A stretch of 64,000 bases of DNA from VXYL01 sp965203685 (GCA_965203685.1 OZ241908.1:2914001-2978000), one strand, 5' to 3'; positions 25,130-35,068 are shown, counted from the first letter of the stretch. The notes: generated by a model from the sequence alone, not told the origin. Translations and numbers: made by a program.

Positions 25130-27157
25130 TCAGCCGGTCACCGGCGCCGATTGCAGTGTGACGAATCGACGGTAGTGACTCCCGGAGTCCGCCATCAGCG
25201 ACTCGTGCGAGCCCTGCTCCAGAACTCTACCGTCCTCGAGAAACACGATCTTGTCCGCGTTGGCAATGGTGGACAGGCGGTGCGCGATGATGACGACGAG
25301 CCGGTCCTTTGCGGCTTCGTGCAGTGCCCGGACCAGGTAGGCCTCGGTCTCCGGGTCGAGTGCCGACGTCGGCTCGTCCAGGATGAGGACGCTCGCCCGT
25401 TTGATCAGGCCGCGCGCAATGGCGATGCGCTGCTTCTGCCCGACGGATATCTTGCTGGTCACCGTGCCGAGTCGCGTGTCGTAACCCTCAGGCAGGGCGC
25501 TGATGAAGTCGTGCGCCCCGGAGATCCTGGCGGCGCGCTCGACTTCCTCCTGCGTCGCATCAGGTTTGCCGTAGCGGATGTTGTCGCGGATTGAGTCGGA
25601 GAAGAGTTGCGTCTCCTGGAACACGTAGGACACCTGGTCGCGCAGGCTCGTGAGAGAGATGTCGTTGATGTCCCGCCCATCGATGCGGATGGTTCCTGCG
25701 CTCGCATCGAGAAATCCCGGGATCAGGTGGGCCAAGCTGGTCTTGCCGGCCCCGGTCGGTCCCACCAACGCCGTGATCTCGCCTACGGCTAGCGTCAGGT
25801 CGACATCGCGCAACGCCTCGCGACCGTCGGGATAGGTCATGCCAACGCCGGACATCTCAATGCCGTGATCGATCGAACGCAATGCCGTCCCGCGGCGCGC
25901 CGTTTCGCTCGGCAAGTCCATGAGGAAGAACACCCGGCGGATTCCCGGAACGTCCGCCTGGATGCGAATCCACAGATACGGTAGCGCCGTGACGGAGCCC
26001 GAGAGCCAGGCATAGTAGAAGAACAGCACGCCGTAGTCGCCCGGTGTCAGCACGCCTTCGATGACCCGGGTGCTGATGAAGTAGAAGGCGATCAGGCCCA
26101 TCAGCCCCCTTGCCATGCCGTTGGCAACCCCGTACATCACGCCCACCAGCACTTCGGCACGGTGGCGTTTGAACGACTCGTCGCTGTGACCCTGGAAACG
26201 TTGCCGTTCGCGCCTATTGCCACCGAGGCTCTGCACCGCCAGCACGTTGCTGATGCCTTCCTCGATGTTGCCGGTGGTCACCGAGCCTGCTGCGCGGCTC
26301 GCCTGGCTGCGACGGCGCATGGCGCGCGGGAACGGCAGCATGGCCAGGACCTGCAGCGGCAGGATGCAGATGGCGAGCCAGACGACTTCGGGAGCCTGTC
26401 CATAGTTGAACGCCATTACCACGAGCACCAGCGTGCCGGTGAATACCGCGCCGATGGGCGACATGATGGTCTGGAAGAAGACGTTGGTCAGCGCCGGGGT
26501 GTCATACATGACCCGATACAGGCTGTCGCCGATTTTCTGGTCGTTCAGAAGCGGCAGCGGCAGCGTCTGTATACGCTCGAACAGTTGTGAGCGCAGCAGG
26601 TGGTTGAGCGCCTGGCTGAGACGCAGTTGCAGGCGAAACTCGATGAAGCCCACGAGGCCCGCGAACTTGCTATACGCCGCGTTCGCCTCGTTCTCGGTCT
26701 GCGTCGCCTTGTCATGGCCCTGAGCCATCCCGGCGTCGGTCTGATCGTTGGCGCCGCCGGTCGACCCGAAGCCGCCGATCAGCAACACCATCGCGACGCC
26801 CAGGCACAGCACCCACACCATCATCTCGAACGGGGTCCGGCCATCCAGGAACGCAACGAACGGCCTGAAATAGGCAGGGAATGCCCCGGGGGCCACGGCC
26901 TCCTGGAGGATCACGTTGTCGATGACGATCTTGATCGGCCACGGCAGGACGAGTGGTGTCATCAACGAGATGGCAAAGAGCACGAACTTCGCTGTGAACC
27001 GATAGGGGAAGTGCTTGATGTAGGTCAGCGCCCGGCCGATCACGCGGCACGTGTCGCGGAAGCCAAGATCTGTATCCGAGTCCAGCGGACTGGCTGCCGC
27101 GTCCAGTGACCGCTCATGCGCTTCGAGGGACTTGCCCATGATGACGGACTCGCTCAC
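25130..27157 (-). CDS. ABC exporter half-transporter (TMD-NBD), second of a pair
   Basis: A 675-residue fused permease-ATPase. About six membrane helices (residues 55-400) are interrupted after the second by a hydrophilic loop rich in Asn, Gln, Thr and Gly (about 130-165). The NBD has Walker A GPTGAGKTS, Q-loop YVFQETQLFSD, the signature ISVGQKQR, Walker B VLILDEPTSALD and the switch His in IIAHRLST. The signature departs from LSGGQ, while Walker B keeps its Glu. Its start overlaps the preceding ABC gene by four bases, so the two probably form a heterodimeric exporter of lipid, peptide or drug type. Substrate unknown. Confidence 0.9.
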   Translation of the reverse strand: MSESVIMGKSLEAHERSLDAAASPLDSDTDLGFRDTCRVIGRALTYIKHFPYRFTAKFVLFAISLMTPLVLPWPIKIVIDNVILQEAVAPGAFPAYFRPFVAFLDGRTPFEMMVWVLCLGVAMVLLIGGFGSTGGANDQTDAGMAQGHDKATQTENEANAAYSKFAGLVGFIEFRLQLRLSQALNHLLRSQLFERIQTLPLPLLNDQKIGDSLYRVMYDTPALTNVFFQTIMSPIGAVFTGTLVLVVMAFNYGQAPEVVWLAICILPLQVLAMLPFPRAMRRRSQASRAAGSVTTGNIEEGISNVLAVQSLGGNRRERQRFQGHSDESFKRHRAEVLVGVMYGVANGMARGLMGLIAFYFISTRVIEGVLTPGDYGVLFFYYAWLSGSVTALPYLWIRIQADVPGIRRVFFLMDLPSETARRGTALRSIDHGIEMSGVGMTYPDGREALRDVDLTLAVGEITALVGPTGAGKTSLAHLIPGFLDASAGTIRIDGRDINDISLTSLRDQVSYVFQETQLFSDSIRDNIRYGKPDATQEEVERAARISGAHDFISALPEGYDTRLGTVTSKISVGQKQRIAIARGLIKRASVLILDEPTSALDPETEAYLVRALHEAAKDRLVVIIAHRLSTIANADKIVFLEDGRVLEQGSHESLMADSGSHYRRFVTLQSAPVTG

Positions 27158-29673
27158 GTCGAGTCCCCCGACGTGACACGCGCCAGGTCGGCCTCCGTCT
27201 CAACGAAGCGCCGATAGCGCCCGCCGCTGACCTGCATCAACTCGTCATGGCTGCCGGATTCGAGAATCTCGCCGCCATCCAAGTAGAGGATCTGATCCGC
27301 CCGTTGGATGGTCGAGATGCGGTGTGTGATGAGGAAGATGACCCTCCCTGCACCCCAGGCTGCCAAGCGTTCCAGCACCCGGTGCTCGGTCTCGGCATCG
27401 AGCGCCGCCGTGGGCTCGTCTAGAATCAGAATAGGCGCGTTGCGCACCACTGCCCGAGCAATCGACAGCCGCTGCCGCTGACCCGTGGACAGCCGTCCGC
27501 CGCGGTCGCCGAGCATGGTGTCCAAGCCTTGCGGCAACCCGGCGATGTAGTCGTCGGCACAAGCGACGCGGGCCGCCTCGAGAACTTGGGCATCCGCAGC
27601 GTCCGGGACGACGTAGCGAATGTTGTCGCGTACGCTCATGCCGAACAGCACGTTCTCCTGCAAGGCGATGGAGACGCTGGCGCGCAGGCTCTCCACATCG
27701 AGCACTCGCACATCGTTGCCGTCAATGCTGACCGTTCCCGTGTCCGGATCGAACAATCGCGTGAGCAGGCTGACCAGCGTGCTCTTACCGCTGCCGGTGG
27801 GTCCGACAATGGCATTGATGGAGCCGGCACGCGCGGTGAAAGTCACGTCCTTGAGCACAGGCCGCGCCGCCTCATAGGCAAAGCTCACATGCTCGAACCG
27901 GATTTCCCCCACGAAGTCCGGCATGGGTATGGGATCCGCCGCGTTTTTGACGTCGGGCTCGATGTCGAGGATCGCGAACACCCGATCCAAGCCCATGGCC
28001 ATATCCTGCGCGGAGGTCCAGTCCCGAACCAGCCCTCGCACCTGCCCGCTTGCCTTGAAGAACTCGCCCTGCGCCCACTGGAACGCCGCGAGGTTCCAGC
28101 GCACGAAGGAGAGTCCTATGAGCCCGATCAGCACCGCGGCGAAGGTCTCGCGGTCCGTGCTGGCCCAGACCGCCATGAGGAATTCGCCGCCCAGCAGTAT
28201 CGTCGCGGCCAGCGTAAACATGATGATGCCGACAATGGCGACCAGCGAGCGGACCTTGTGGGCGGCGTTGAAGGCGACAACGCTGTCCTCTTCGAAGCGC
28301 TGCTGTTCATCGGCCTCACGCCCGTACGCCTTGATGACCCTGACCGCACCGAGGACCTCCTGGATGCGTGAGGTCAGGTCGGAGTTGGTCTCCCGGGCGA
28401 CCAGTGAACGTGTTCGGACCCGGGGCGAAAACCAGCGTGCCCAACCGAGGGCGAGAATAGCGATCGTGACACCCATCAGGCCCAGGATCGGGTCCAGTGC
28501 CGCGACGAAGAGAATCGTCATCGTATACTGGGTGACCTGGGTGACGACGCTGACCAGCATGCCGATGATGGCCGTGACCTGCGCAGAGTCCTGGTAGATG
28601 CGGTACACCGAATCGCCCACGCGGTGATCGCCGTGATAGCGCAGCGACAACTGGTGCCAGCGCTCGACGAGCGCAAGGCGCAGATCCTGGTTGATCCGCT
28701 GCATGATCCAGACGTTGTAGTAGGGCAGCGCCACGGTGAATGGGAAGGTCAGGATGCCAACGACGACGACGATGACCATGTAGGTCCACTGCAGGTCCTG
28801 GCGCTCGGCCGTCGTGAGCACTGCCGACGCGCCATCGGCGAGATCCTCACGCCCGACAAGGTCAGCCAGGAATGGCGTCAGTGGTTCGGCTTGGAGGATG
28901 GACTGGTTCAGGAGGTCAACGGTGAAGAGCCCCGTCACCACGCCCACCAACGTCGCCACCCAGACGATGATGTAGTAGTAAACGAGGTGGCAGCCGAGGC
29001 GGAGGCGGAACTGCAGTTGCCCGTCGACGAAGCGGTACTGAAGCAACCACATGGTGAGGCAACCGAAGCTGACCAGGGCGACGAAGACGTTGTCCCGCCA
29101 GCCGGCGACCGCCAGAACGGCAAAGAGATTGGCGACGATTCCGGTGACGACTAGCGCAGCCGCACTCCAGGCAAACATCGGTCCTCGCACGAAGATGAGC
29201 ACCCAGACCAAGAGCGCCATCAGCGCCGCAGCGTAGACGAGGAAGTCGTGCTGCCAGTTGGCGCCGTGGCTGATCAACCCGGTAAGCGGCCCAACAGCAA
29301 GCAGCGCAGTCACCAAGAACGGGACGTACCGGTAGTTCCAGTCGGTCCTCCCAAACCGCCGCCAGCCGGACCAGCCGGCCACCGTCCGTTCCCGCCAGAA
29401 CCCCAGCACCATCGGCAGCAGGTATGGCCACGTGCGAAAGAAGATGCGCAGGACATCGGTGAGGCCGCGGACTTCCGCGACCTCCTCGCGATCACGACCC
29501 GCCGGAATCGGCCCGGCGCCCCATACCGGAATCGCGGCCAGTCGCCGCCGATCCTGCGAGTCGCCTCCGGGGTCTACGGTGCTAATCGCTGTTACCCCAG
29601 CAGGTCGCCGACGCCGACCTCTTGGTTCCGACGGTGGCTCGTCCTCGCTCGTCGTCACGGGCTTGTGCGCCAC
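27154..29673 (-). CDS. ABC exporter half-transporter with extra N-terminal membrane region
   Basis: An 839-residue partner of the next gene. Residues 1-70 are charged and cytoplasmic. Residues about 70-230 add roughly five hydrophobic helices not found in standard exporters. The usual six-helix TMD follows (about 280-560), then an NBD with Walker A GPTGSGKST, Q-loop ALQENVLFG, signature LSTGQRQR, Walker B ILILDEPTAALD and FLITHRIST. It lies 43 bases downstream of nuoCD on the same strand, where nuoE would be expected, so it may be read from the nuo A-B-CD promoter. The substrate is not apparent. Confidence 0.9.
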   Translation of the reverse strand: MAHKPVTTSEDEPPSEPRGRRRRPAGVTAISTVDPGGDSQDRRRLAAIPVWGAGPIPAGRDREEVAEVRGLTDVLRIFFRTWPYLLPMVLGFWRERTVAGWSGWRRFGRTDWNYRYVPFLVTALLAVGPLTGLISHGANWQHDFLVYAAALMALLVWVLIFVRGPMFAWSAAALVVTGIVANLFAVLAVAGWRDNVFVALVSFGCLTMWLLQYRFVDGQLQFRLRLGCHLVYYYIIVWVATLVGVVTGLFTVDLLNQSILQAEPLTPFLADLVGREDLADGASAVLTTAERQDLQWTYMVIVVVVGILTFPFTVALPYYNVWIMQRINQDLRLALVERWHQLSLRYHGDHRVGDSVYRIYQDSAQVTAIIGMLVSVVTQVTQYTMTILFVAALDPILGLMGVTIAILALGWARWFSPRVRTRSLVARETNSDLTSRIQEVLGAVRVIKAYGREADEQQRFEEDSVVAFNAAHKVRSLVAIVGIIMFTLAATILLGGEFLMAVWASTDRETFAAVLIGLIGLSFVRWNLAAFQWAQGEFFKASGQVRGLVRDWTSAQDMAMGLDRVFAILDIEPDVKNAADPIPMPDFVGEIRFEHVSFAYEAARPVLKDVTFTARAGSINAIVGPTGSGKSTLVSLLTRLFDPDTGTVSIDGNDVRVLDVESLRASVSIALQENVLFGMSVRDNIRYVVPDAADAQVLEAARVACADDYIAGLPQGLDTMLGDRGGRLSTGQRQRLSIARAVVRNAPILILDEPTAALDAETEHRVLERLAAWGAGRVIFLITHRISTIQRADQILYLDGGEILESGSHDELMQVSGGRYRRFVETEADLARVTSGDST

Positions 29674-29716
29674 TCCACTCCCGGCGTGCCTGCCTAGGCG
29701 TGCGCCGAAGCGGCAA

Positions 29717-31480
29717 CTACCGGTCCACGTCCGCCATCACGAAGTCGATGCTCGCGATGATCGCGATCAGGTCGGCCACCATGAACCCCCGGCTGATCAG
29801 CGGAATCTGCTGCAGGGCCGGGAAGGACGGCGTCCTCACCCGCGTCCGATACGCCATCGTGCCGCCGTCGGAGATCGAGTAGTACGAGTTCCAGCCCTTG
29901 GTCGCTTCGATCAACGTCGTCGACTCGCCCGGCGGGATCACCGGCCCCCAACTCACGTTCAGGAAGTGGTGGATGAGCGTCTCGATGTCCTGCATCGTGC
30001 GCTCCTTGCGGGGCGGCGTGGTGGAGCGATGGTCCGACTTCACCGGCCCCGACGGCATGTTCTCCACGCATTGGCGCATGATGCGCAGGCTCTGCCGGAT
30101 CTCCTCGACGCGGACTTCGCAGCGCGCGTAGCAGTCGCCCGCCTCGGCGGTCGGGATATCGAACTCGAACTGGTCGTACATGCTGTACGGGCGGTTCTTG
30201 CGGAGGTCCCAATCGTGGCCGGTGGCGCGCAAGGATGGTCCGGTGATGCCCCAATCCAGGCCCTCCGCGGTCGTGTACGCACCGATCCCCTGCGTCCGGC
30301 GTTTGAGGATCTTGTTCCTCATCGCCATCTTGTCGTAGTGGTCGAGGCGCGCGGGCATGTAGTCGCAGAAGTCGAGGACCATCTTGTCCCAGCCGTCGGG
30401 CAGGTCCTGGGTGACCCCGCCGATGCGGAACCAGCTTGGGTGCATGCGGCCGCCCGTGATCGCTTCGATGATCGAGAACAAGCGCTCGCGGTCCGCGAAC
30501 ATGTAGAAGACCGGCGACATCTGCCCGACGTCCTGGGCGAAGGTGCCGTAGAACAGGAGGTGGCTCGCGATGCGGAAGCACTCGGCAAGCATGACGCGGA
30601 TGACCTGGGCGCGCTCCGGCACCTCGATGCCGGCCATCTTCTCCACGTTCAGGACGTAGGGCAGGTTGTTCATCACCCCGCCGAGGTAGTCGACGCGGTC
30701 GGTGTAGGGGATGTAGGTATGCCAGGACTGGCGCTCGGCCATCTTCTCCTGGGCCCGGTGGTGGTAGCCGATGTCGGGCACGGCCTGGACGATCACCTCG
30801 CCGTCGAGTTGCAGCGCGATGCGGAAGACGCCGTGGACGCTCGGGTGGTTCGGACCCAAGTTCAGGAACATGAAGTCCGTGTGCTTGGCGTCCATCTTCA
30901 TGCCCCATTCCTCGGGCACGAAGCGCAGCGCATCCTGCTGCGCCTTCTGAAACTCGGGCGTCATCTTGAACGGATCCATTTCCGTCGCCCGCGCTGGGTG
31001 CTCCTTGCGCAGCGGATGACCTTCCCAGAGAGCAGGCGTCAGGATGCGGCGCAGGTTGGAGTGGCCGTCGAAGCCGATGCCGAACATGTCGAACGCCTCG
31101 CGCTCGTACCAGTTCGCCACCGGGTAGACCGACTCGATGGAGTCGACGCTCTCGCCGTCGGCCAAGGCCACCTTGATGCGCACGTCGTCGTCGTTGGAGA
31201 CGGAGATCAGGTGGTAGAAAACGGTGAAATCGGATTCCGGCTGGTCGTCCCTGTGTTGACGGACGCGCTCGTCGATCGCCGAGAGGTCGAACATCAACTC
31301 GAAACGTTCAGGCGCATCGTTCTTGAGGTAGCGCATCACCGACTTGATGCGGTCCTTGGGCACCCAGACGGTGGTGATGCCGTCGATGCAGGCCTGCGGG
31401 ACGCACTCGGGTCCGAAGTGCGTGGCCAGGTCTGCCGCGATGTGGTGCTCGTCCGCGGTCTCTGCGAGAGCTTCGGCCAT
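29717..31480 (-). CDS. nuoCD: NADH-quinone oxidoreductase fused subunit C/D
   Basis: A 587-residue fusion typical of gammaproteobacteria. The NuoC part (about 1-190) contains YPVANWYEREAFDMFGI and RRILTPALWEGHPLRKE. The NuoD part carries FLNLGPNHPSVHGVFR, PDIGYHHRAQEKMAE and the C-terminal FVMADVDR. It forms the quinone-site floor with NuoB. The start at 31480 (MAEALAETADEHH) is one base downstream of the nuoB stop. Open frame continues upstream inside nuoB but is only a shadow. The usual next genes E and F are displaced about 6 kb away. Confidence 0.97.
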   Translation of the reverse strand: MAEALAETADEHHIAADLATHFGPECVPQACIDGITTVWVPKDRIKSVMRYLKNDAPERFELMFDLSAIDERVRQHRDDQPESDFTVFYHLISVSNDDDVRIKVALADGESVDSIESVYPVANWYEREAFDMFGIGFDGHSNLRRILTPALWEGHPLRKEHPARATEMDPFKMTPEFQKAQQDALRFVPEEWGMKMDAKHTDFMFLNLGPNHPSVHGVFRIALQLDGEVIVQAVPDIGYHHRAQEKMAERQSWHTYIPYTDRVDYLGGVMNNLPYVLNVEKMAGIEVPERAQVIRVMLAECFRIASHLLFYGTFAQDVGQMSPVFYMFADRERLFSIIEAITGGRMHPSWFRIGGVTQDLPDGWDKMVLDFCDYMPARLDHYDKMAMRNKILKRRTQGIGAYTTAEGLDWGITGPSLRATGHDWDLRKNRPYSMYDQFEFDIPTAEAGDCYARCEVRVEEIRQSLRIMRQCVENMPSGPVKSDHRSTTPPRKERTMQDIETLIHHFLNVSWGPVIPPGESTTLIEATKGWNSYYSISDGGTMAYRTRVRTPSFPALQQIPLISRGFMVADLIAIIASIDFVMADVDR

Positions 31481-31481
31481 C

Positions 31482-32165
31482 CTAGACGCGCTTCTTGCCG
31501 AGCAAGTCCTTGGAGAGAGGCGCATCACCGACTGTCGTCGGCTCGGCCAGGTTCGTCGCCCGCATCCGATCGGGCGTCTTGAGGTCGCGCTGGCTCGGGT
31601 CGTACTTACTGACGGAGCCGTCGTCGCCAATCATCCAGGACAGCGGCCGGCGGGTGTTCTTCACCGCCTCCTGCAAGAGCGTCAGCCCCTGCATGAAGGC
31701 CTCCGGGCGTGGCGGACAACCCGGTACGTAGACGTCGACCGGGAGGAACTTGTCGGCGCCCTGCACCACGCTGTAAACGTCGAACATGCCGCCTGAGTTG
31801 GCGCACGACCCCATGGAGATCACCCAGCGCGGTTCCAAGAGTTGCTCGTAGAGATGCTGGAGTACTGGCGCCATCTTGCGGAACACGGTTCCTGACACAA
31901 CGATCAGGTCGGCTTGGCGCGGGGTTGCGCGGATGACTTCGGCACCGAACCGCGAAAGATCGTGGCGCGAGGTGAACGAGGTGGCCATCTCGACATAGCA
32001 GCACGACAGGCCGAAGTTGAACGGCCAGATGGAGTTTGCACGACCCCATGCCACCAAGTCTTCGAGGCGGGCCGTCAGGAAGCTCTTACCCGCCTCCTCG
32101 TTGTAGGCGTCGTCGACCGACTTCATCGACGCGCCGGGTTCAGTCTTGATCAGCCGCCACTGCAT
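31482..32165 (-). CDS. nuoB: NADH-quinone oxidoreductase subunit B (cluster N2)
   Basis: A 227-residue subunit that holds the terminal N2 cluster: tandem cysteines in NFGLSCCYVEM, a third in GSCANSGGMF and the fourth in VYVPGCPPRPEA. The start at 32165 (MQWRLIKTEPG) overlaps the nuoA stop by one base (TGATG). The C-terminal extension after residue 165 is somewhat longer than average and polar. The frame continues upstream into nuoA but that part is not coding. Confidence 0.97.
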   Translation of the reverse strand: MQWRLIKTEPGASMKSVDDAYNEEAGKSFLTARLEDLVAWGRANSIWPFNFGLSCCYVEMATSFTSRHDLSRFGAEVIRATPRQADLIVVSGTVFRKMAPVLQHLYEQLLEPRWVISMGSCANSGGMFDVYSVVQGADKFLPVDVYVPGCPPRPEAFMQGLTLLQEAVKNTRRPLSWMIGDDGSVSKYDPSQRDLKTPDRMRATNLAEPTTVGDAPLSKDLLGKKRV

Positions 32166-32617
32166 CAGGCGGCCCCCTCGGCCGGTGCCGCCCTTTCGGC
32201 CTGGGCGTACCGCCCCGGGCCAGCCGCGCGCCGCTTCAGACCCCAGTCCAGGGCGCCCGTGCGCCACTCGTAGAAGAGCGCCGCGAGCAGCAGGACGATG
32301 AAGAAGCTTGCGCCGATGTAGCCGCGCCAACCGACGTCGTTGAACGCCACGGCCCACGCGATAATGAAGATCGTCTCGAGATCGAAGACGACGAAGAAGA
32401 CCGCAATCAGGTAGAACTCGATGGACAGCCGCATCTCCTCGGCTTCCCCCACCGGCACGATGCCGGACTCGAACGGGAGCGTACGTGCGCCGCCGTGTCG
32501 GGCCTTGGAACCGATGACCCACGCGGCGCCCAGCGACACCGCGATGATGCCGGCCACCACGACGGCGTAAAGGAAAAGCGGCAGGATGTCGGCAGCGACC
32601 GATCCGTCCTCAGGCAC
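32165..32617 (-). CDS. nuoA: NADH-quinone oxidoreductase subunit A
   Basis: A 150-residue subunit with three membrane helices. The family core is LPFESGIVPVGEAE, then FYLIAVFFVVFDLETIFI with the conserved acidic residues. The C-terminal tail is alanine-rich. The start codon is GTG at 32615-32617 with AGGGAG 8-13 bases upstream. It is the first gene of the nuo A-B-CD block, so the main nuo promoter should lie in the 395 bases upstream. Confidence 0.96.
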   Translation of the reverse strand: MPEDGSVAADILPLFLYAVVVAGIIAVSLGAAWVIGSKARHGGARTLPFESGIVPVGEAEEMRLSIEFYLIAVFFVVFDLETIFIIAWAVAFNDVGWRGYIGASFFIVLLLAALFYEWRTGALDWGLKRRAAGPGRYAQAERAAPAEGAA

Positions 32618-33012
32618 CCTCGTCTCCCTACTCGGAGGTCTCTATCCCCGGGGCGTTGCGCGACGCGGTCCCGCGGAAAACCGCGACAATACAGATCGGG
32701 TTTGGGTTGGGCAAGGGCGACTCGACCCTGGCATGGTTTGCACGCCCGGGCGGCCACGGTGTCACGCGAGGTCGTGGATGCTTCAACGTGCGCCACGAAG
32801 CTGGGACGGTGCTCGCCCGAATAGCCAAAAGACGACAATCCGGCCGCGTTTGCTCCGCCTCGCACGAAGCTGTTAGGTTCATTTGCGCCAAGACGCGACC
32901 GGTCAGCCCCAAGGTGCAACTTCGCCGTAGTCCGTTCCCTCGCCAACCGCGACGTACATCGTCGCCATCGGGTGCGAAAGTCCCCGTCCAGAAGCCGACG
33001 AACGAACGAGCC
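32618..33012. other. Divergent intergenic region between nuoA and the AAA-WYL-recCBD operon
   Basis: This 395-base gap must contain the main nuo promoter (minus strand) and the promoter of the AAA-WYL-recCBD operon (plus strand). A small hairpin (CGCGG-TTTT-CCGCG) lies at 32672-32685. The plus-strand AAA frame stays open back to 32656, but the translated extension is arginine-rich, low in hydrophobic order and resembles noncoding high-GC DNA. No confident -35/-10 pair was found. Confidence 0.5.
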
Positions 33013-35064
33013 ATGCTGACCACGTACCAACGCCACCTGACGCTCTCCTACGCCGCGAACATGCGTCGGCGCCTCCGCCGCAAACACCCGGACGCCACCG
33101 ACTTCGTGGAGTGGCTCGCCGACCACGCGGACTTGCTGGGTCTCGCCACCCCGCTGGCTAAGTTGTCCTTGTCGGAGCGCGAGCCGACGGTCGCGGATTG
33201 GCGACGACTGGCCAAAGTCATCGACGACGCACTCGCACGGAGGCGCACGCCAAGCCGTGATGCCCTCGCCTGCCGGTTGGACCAACTGGCCGACGCTGTG
33301 CGCCTAAGTCCTCTCGACGTCGCGATCCTCGAGGTGCTCCTGTTGTACGAAACGGAGCCGGTGGTGGAAAGCCTCCTGGACTCAGCCGTGAGCGGTCGTC
33401 GGTACCGGCACCTCCGGGCGTTGAATCTACGTAGCGGTTGCCTGCCGTGCGCCTTAGGTGAGTCGCAAACCGCGGTTCACCGGCGATTTGCGCCGGACGC
33501 GCCGCTGATCCGGACGGGTCTGGCCGCCGTTGACGAGGACCAGGACGTGTCCGTGTCGAACCGGCTGAGACGGCTGGCCGGCGTTGTCCCCAAGAACGCC
33601 GACGTGCGCGAGCTACTGCTCGGCGAGACACGGCAGAGCAACCTCGAGTGGTCGGACTTCGACCATCTTGGCAAGGCCCGTGACGATGTTGCGATGCTGC
33701 TCGACGGTGCCCTCCGCCGTCGTGCGCGTGGCGTCAACGTGCTCGTCTACGGCCCGCCGGGGACCGGCAAGACCGAGTTCTGCCACGTGTTGGCACGCCA
33801 TGTCGGCGCCGAACTCTTCAGCGTCGGAGAAACCGACGATGGCGGCGGCGAGCCCTCGCGTCACGAACGACTCCAAGAACTGTGCCTGGCCCAGTCGCTG
33901 TTGCGCGAAGACCGCGACGCATTGCTCCTTTTCGATGAAATGGAAGACCTGCTCGCCGAGTTCGGCGGCATGCCATGGGCGTTCGCGAACCTGTTCGGTC
34001 GCAAGCCTCAAAGGGGCGCGTCCAAGGTGTTCATGAACCGGCTGCTTGAAGACGCGCCGACACCGACGCTGTGGACCACCAACGAGGCGCGCGGCATCAA
34101 CCCGGCGATCCTCCGCCGCCTGCTGTTCGCGGTGGAGATGCGCCAACCCCCCGCGCGCATCCGCGCCCGGATTTGGTCGCGGCAGCTTGCCAGCCGCGGC
34201 ATCGAGGCCAGTGCCGAGGACGCCCAGGCCCTGGCCTACGAGTTCGACGCCACGCCGGGCGTGGCGGCCGGCGCCACGGCAGCGGCAGACCTCGGTGAGG
34301 GCGGGTTCGAGTTGGTGCGCCGGGGTGTGCGCAGCCTGTCCCGCGTCCTCGGGTGCGAACGGCCTGCGCAGCGGGACAGCGTCGCGTTCGACCCCGCATT
34401 CGCCGCGGCGGACATCGACCTCGCGCGGCTCACCGACCGACTCATCGAAGCTGGCGACCGGCGCTTCTCGCTCTGCCTGCAAGGACCACCGGGCACTGGA
34501 AAGAGCGCGTACGCCCGTCACTTGGCGAACCGCCTCGACTTGGACGTCCTGCAAAAGCGCGGCTCAAACCTGCTGTCAATGTTCGTCGGTGGCACCGAGG
34601 CCAACATCGCAGACGCATTCGCCGAAGCACGCGACCAGGGCGCGTTCCTGGTCTTCGACGAGGCCGACTCCCTCCTCGCCGACCGTCGCGGCGCACACCG
34701 CCAGTGGGAGGTCAGCCAAGTCAACGAGATGCTGACCTGGATGGAGACCCATCCCCTGCCCTTCGCATGCACGACGAACTTCGCTGAAAACCTGGACAGC
34801 GCCGCGCTGCGACGGTTCGTGTTCAAGGCGACGTTCCGCCACATGACGCCGGCAATGATCCAACGGGCGTTTCGCGCCTGGTTCGACGTCGATGCCCCTC
34901 CGGAGGTTTGCCGCCTGCCCAACCTCACCCCCGGCGACTTCGACGTGGTGCGCCGCAAGGCCTCGTTACTCGGTCTGGCGACAGCGACCGCGTGGGCCGA
35001 CATGCTTAAACGCGAGAGTGACGCCAAGCCCGGCCACACCGCCAGCCTGGGCTTCGCGGCCTGA
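33013..35064 (+). CDS. Double-AAA+ ATPase, first gene of the recCBD operon
   Basis: A 683-residue protein with two AAA modules. Residues 1-220 are helical and unrecognised. Module 1 has Walker A GPPGTGKT (247-254) and Walker B ALLLFDEMEDLL. Module 2 has GPPGTGKS (491-498), Walker B FLVFDEADSLLADRRG and an arginine-rich sensor stretch LDSAALRRFVFKATFRH. Module 2 resembles the ATPases that remodel or unfold proteins; no protease or nuclease domain is fused. The next gene, a WYL regulator, starts four bases after the stop, and recC, recB and recD follow with overlaps, so it is part of one transcript with RecBCD. Its job there is unknown. Confidence 0.85.
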   Translation: MLTTYQRHLTLSYAANMRRRLRRKHPDATDFVEWLADHADLLGLATPLAKLSLSEREPTVADWRRLAKVIDDALARRRTPSRDALACRLDQLADAVRLSPLDVAILEVLLLYETEPVVESLLDSAVSGRRYRHLRALNLRSGCLPCALGESQTAVHRRFAPDAPLIRTGLAAVDEDQDVSVSNRLRRLAGVVPKNADVRELLLGETRQSNLEWSDFDHLGKARDDVAMLLDGALRRRARGVNVLVYGPPGTGKTEFCHVLARHVGAELFSVGETDDGGGEPSRHERLQELCLAQSLLREDRDALLLFDEMEDLLAEFGGMPWAFANLFGRKPQRGASKVFMNRLLEDAPTPTLWTTNEARGINPAILRRLLFAVEMRQPPARIRARIWSRQLASRGIEASAEDAQALAYEFDATPGVAAGATAAADLGEGGFELVRRGVRSLSRVLGCERPAQRDSVAFDPAFAAADIDLARLTDRLIEAGDRRFSLCLQGPPGTGKSAYARHLANRLDLDVLQKRGSNLLSMFVGGTEANIADAFAEARDQGAFLVFDEADSLLADRRGAHRQWEVSQVNEMLTWMETHPLPFACTTNFAENLDSAALRRFVFKATFRHMTPAMIQRAFRAWFDVDAPPEVCRLPNLTPGDFDVVRRKASLLGLATATAWADMLKRESDAKPGHTASLGFAA

Positions 35065-35068
35065 GCCG

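Noticed and set aside
32656..33012. N-terminal extension of the double-AAA protein
   Set aside because: The frame is open, but the residues are arginine-rich and disordered with no homology-like pattern; the ATG at 33013 begins the plausible protein.
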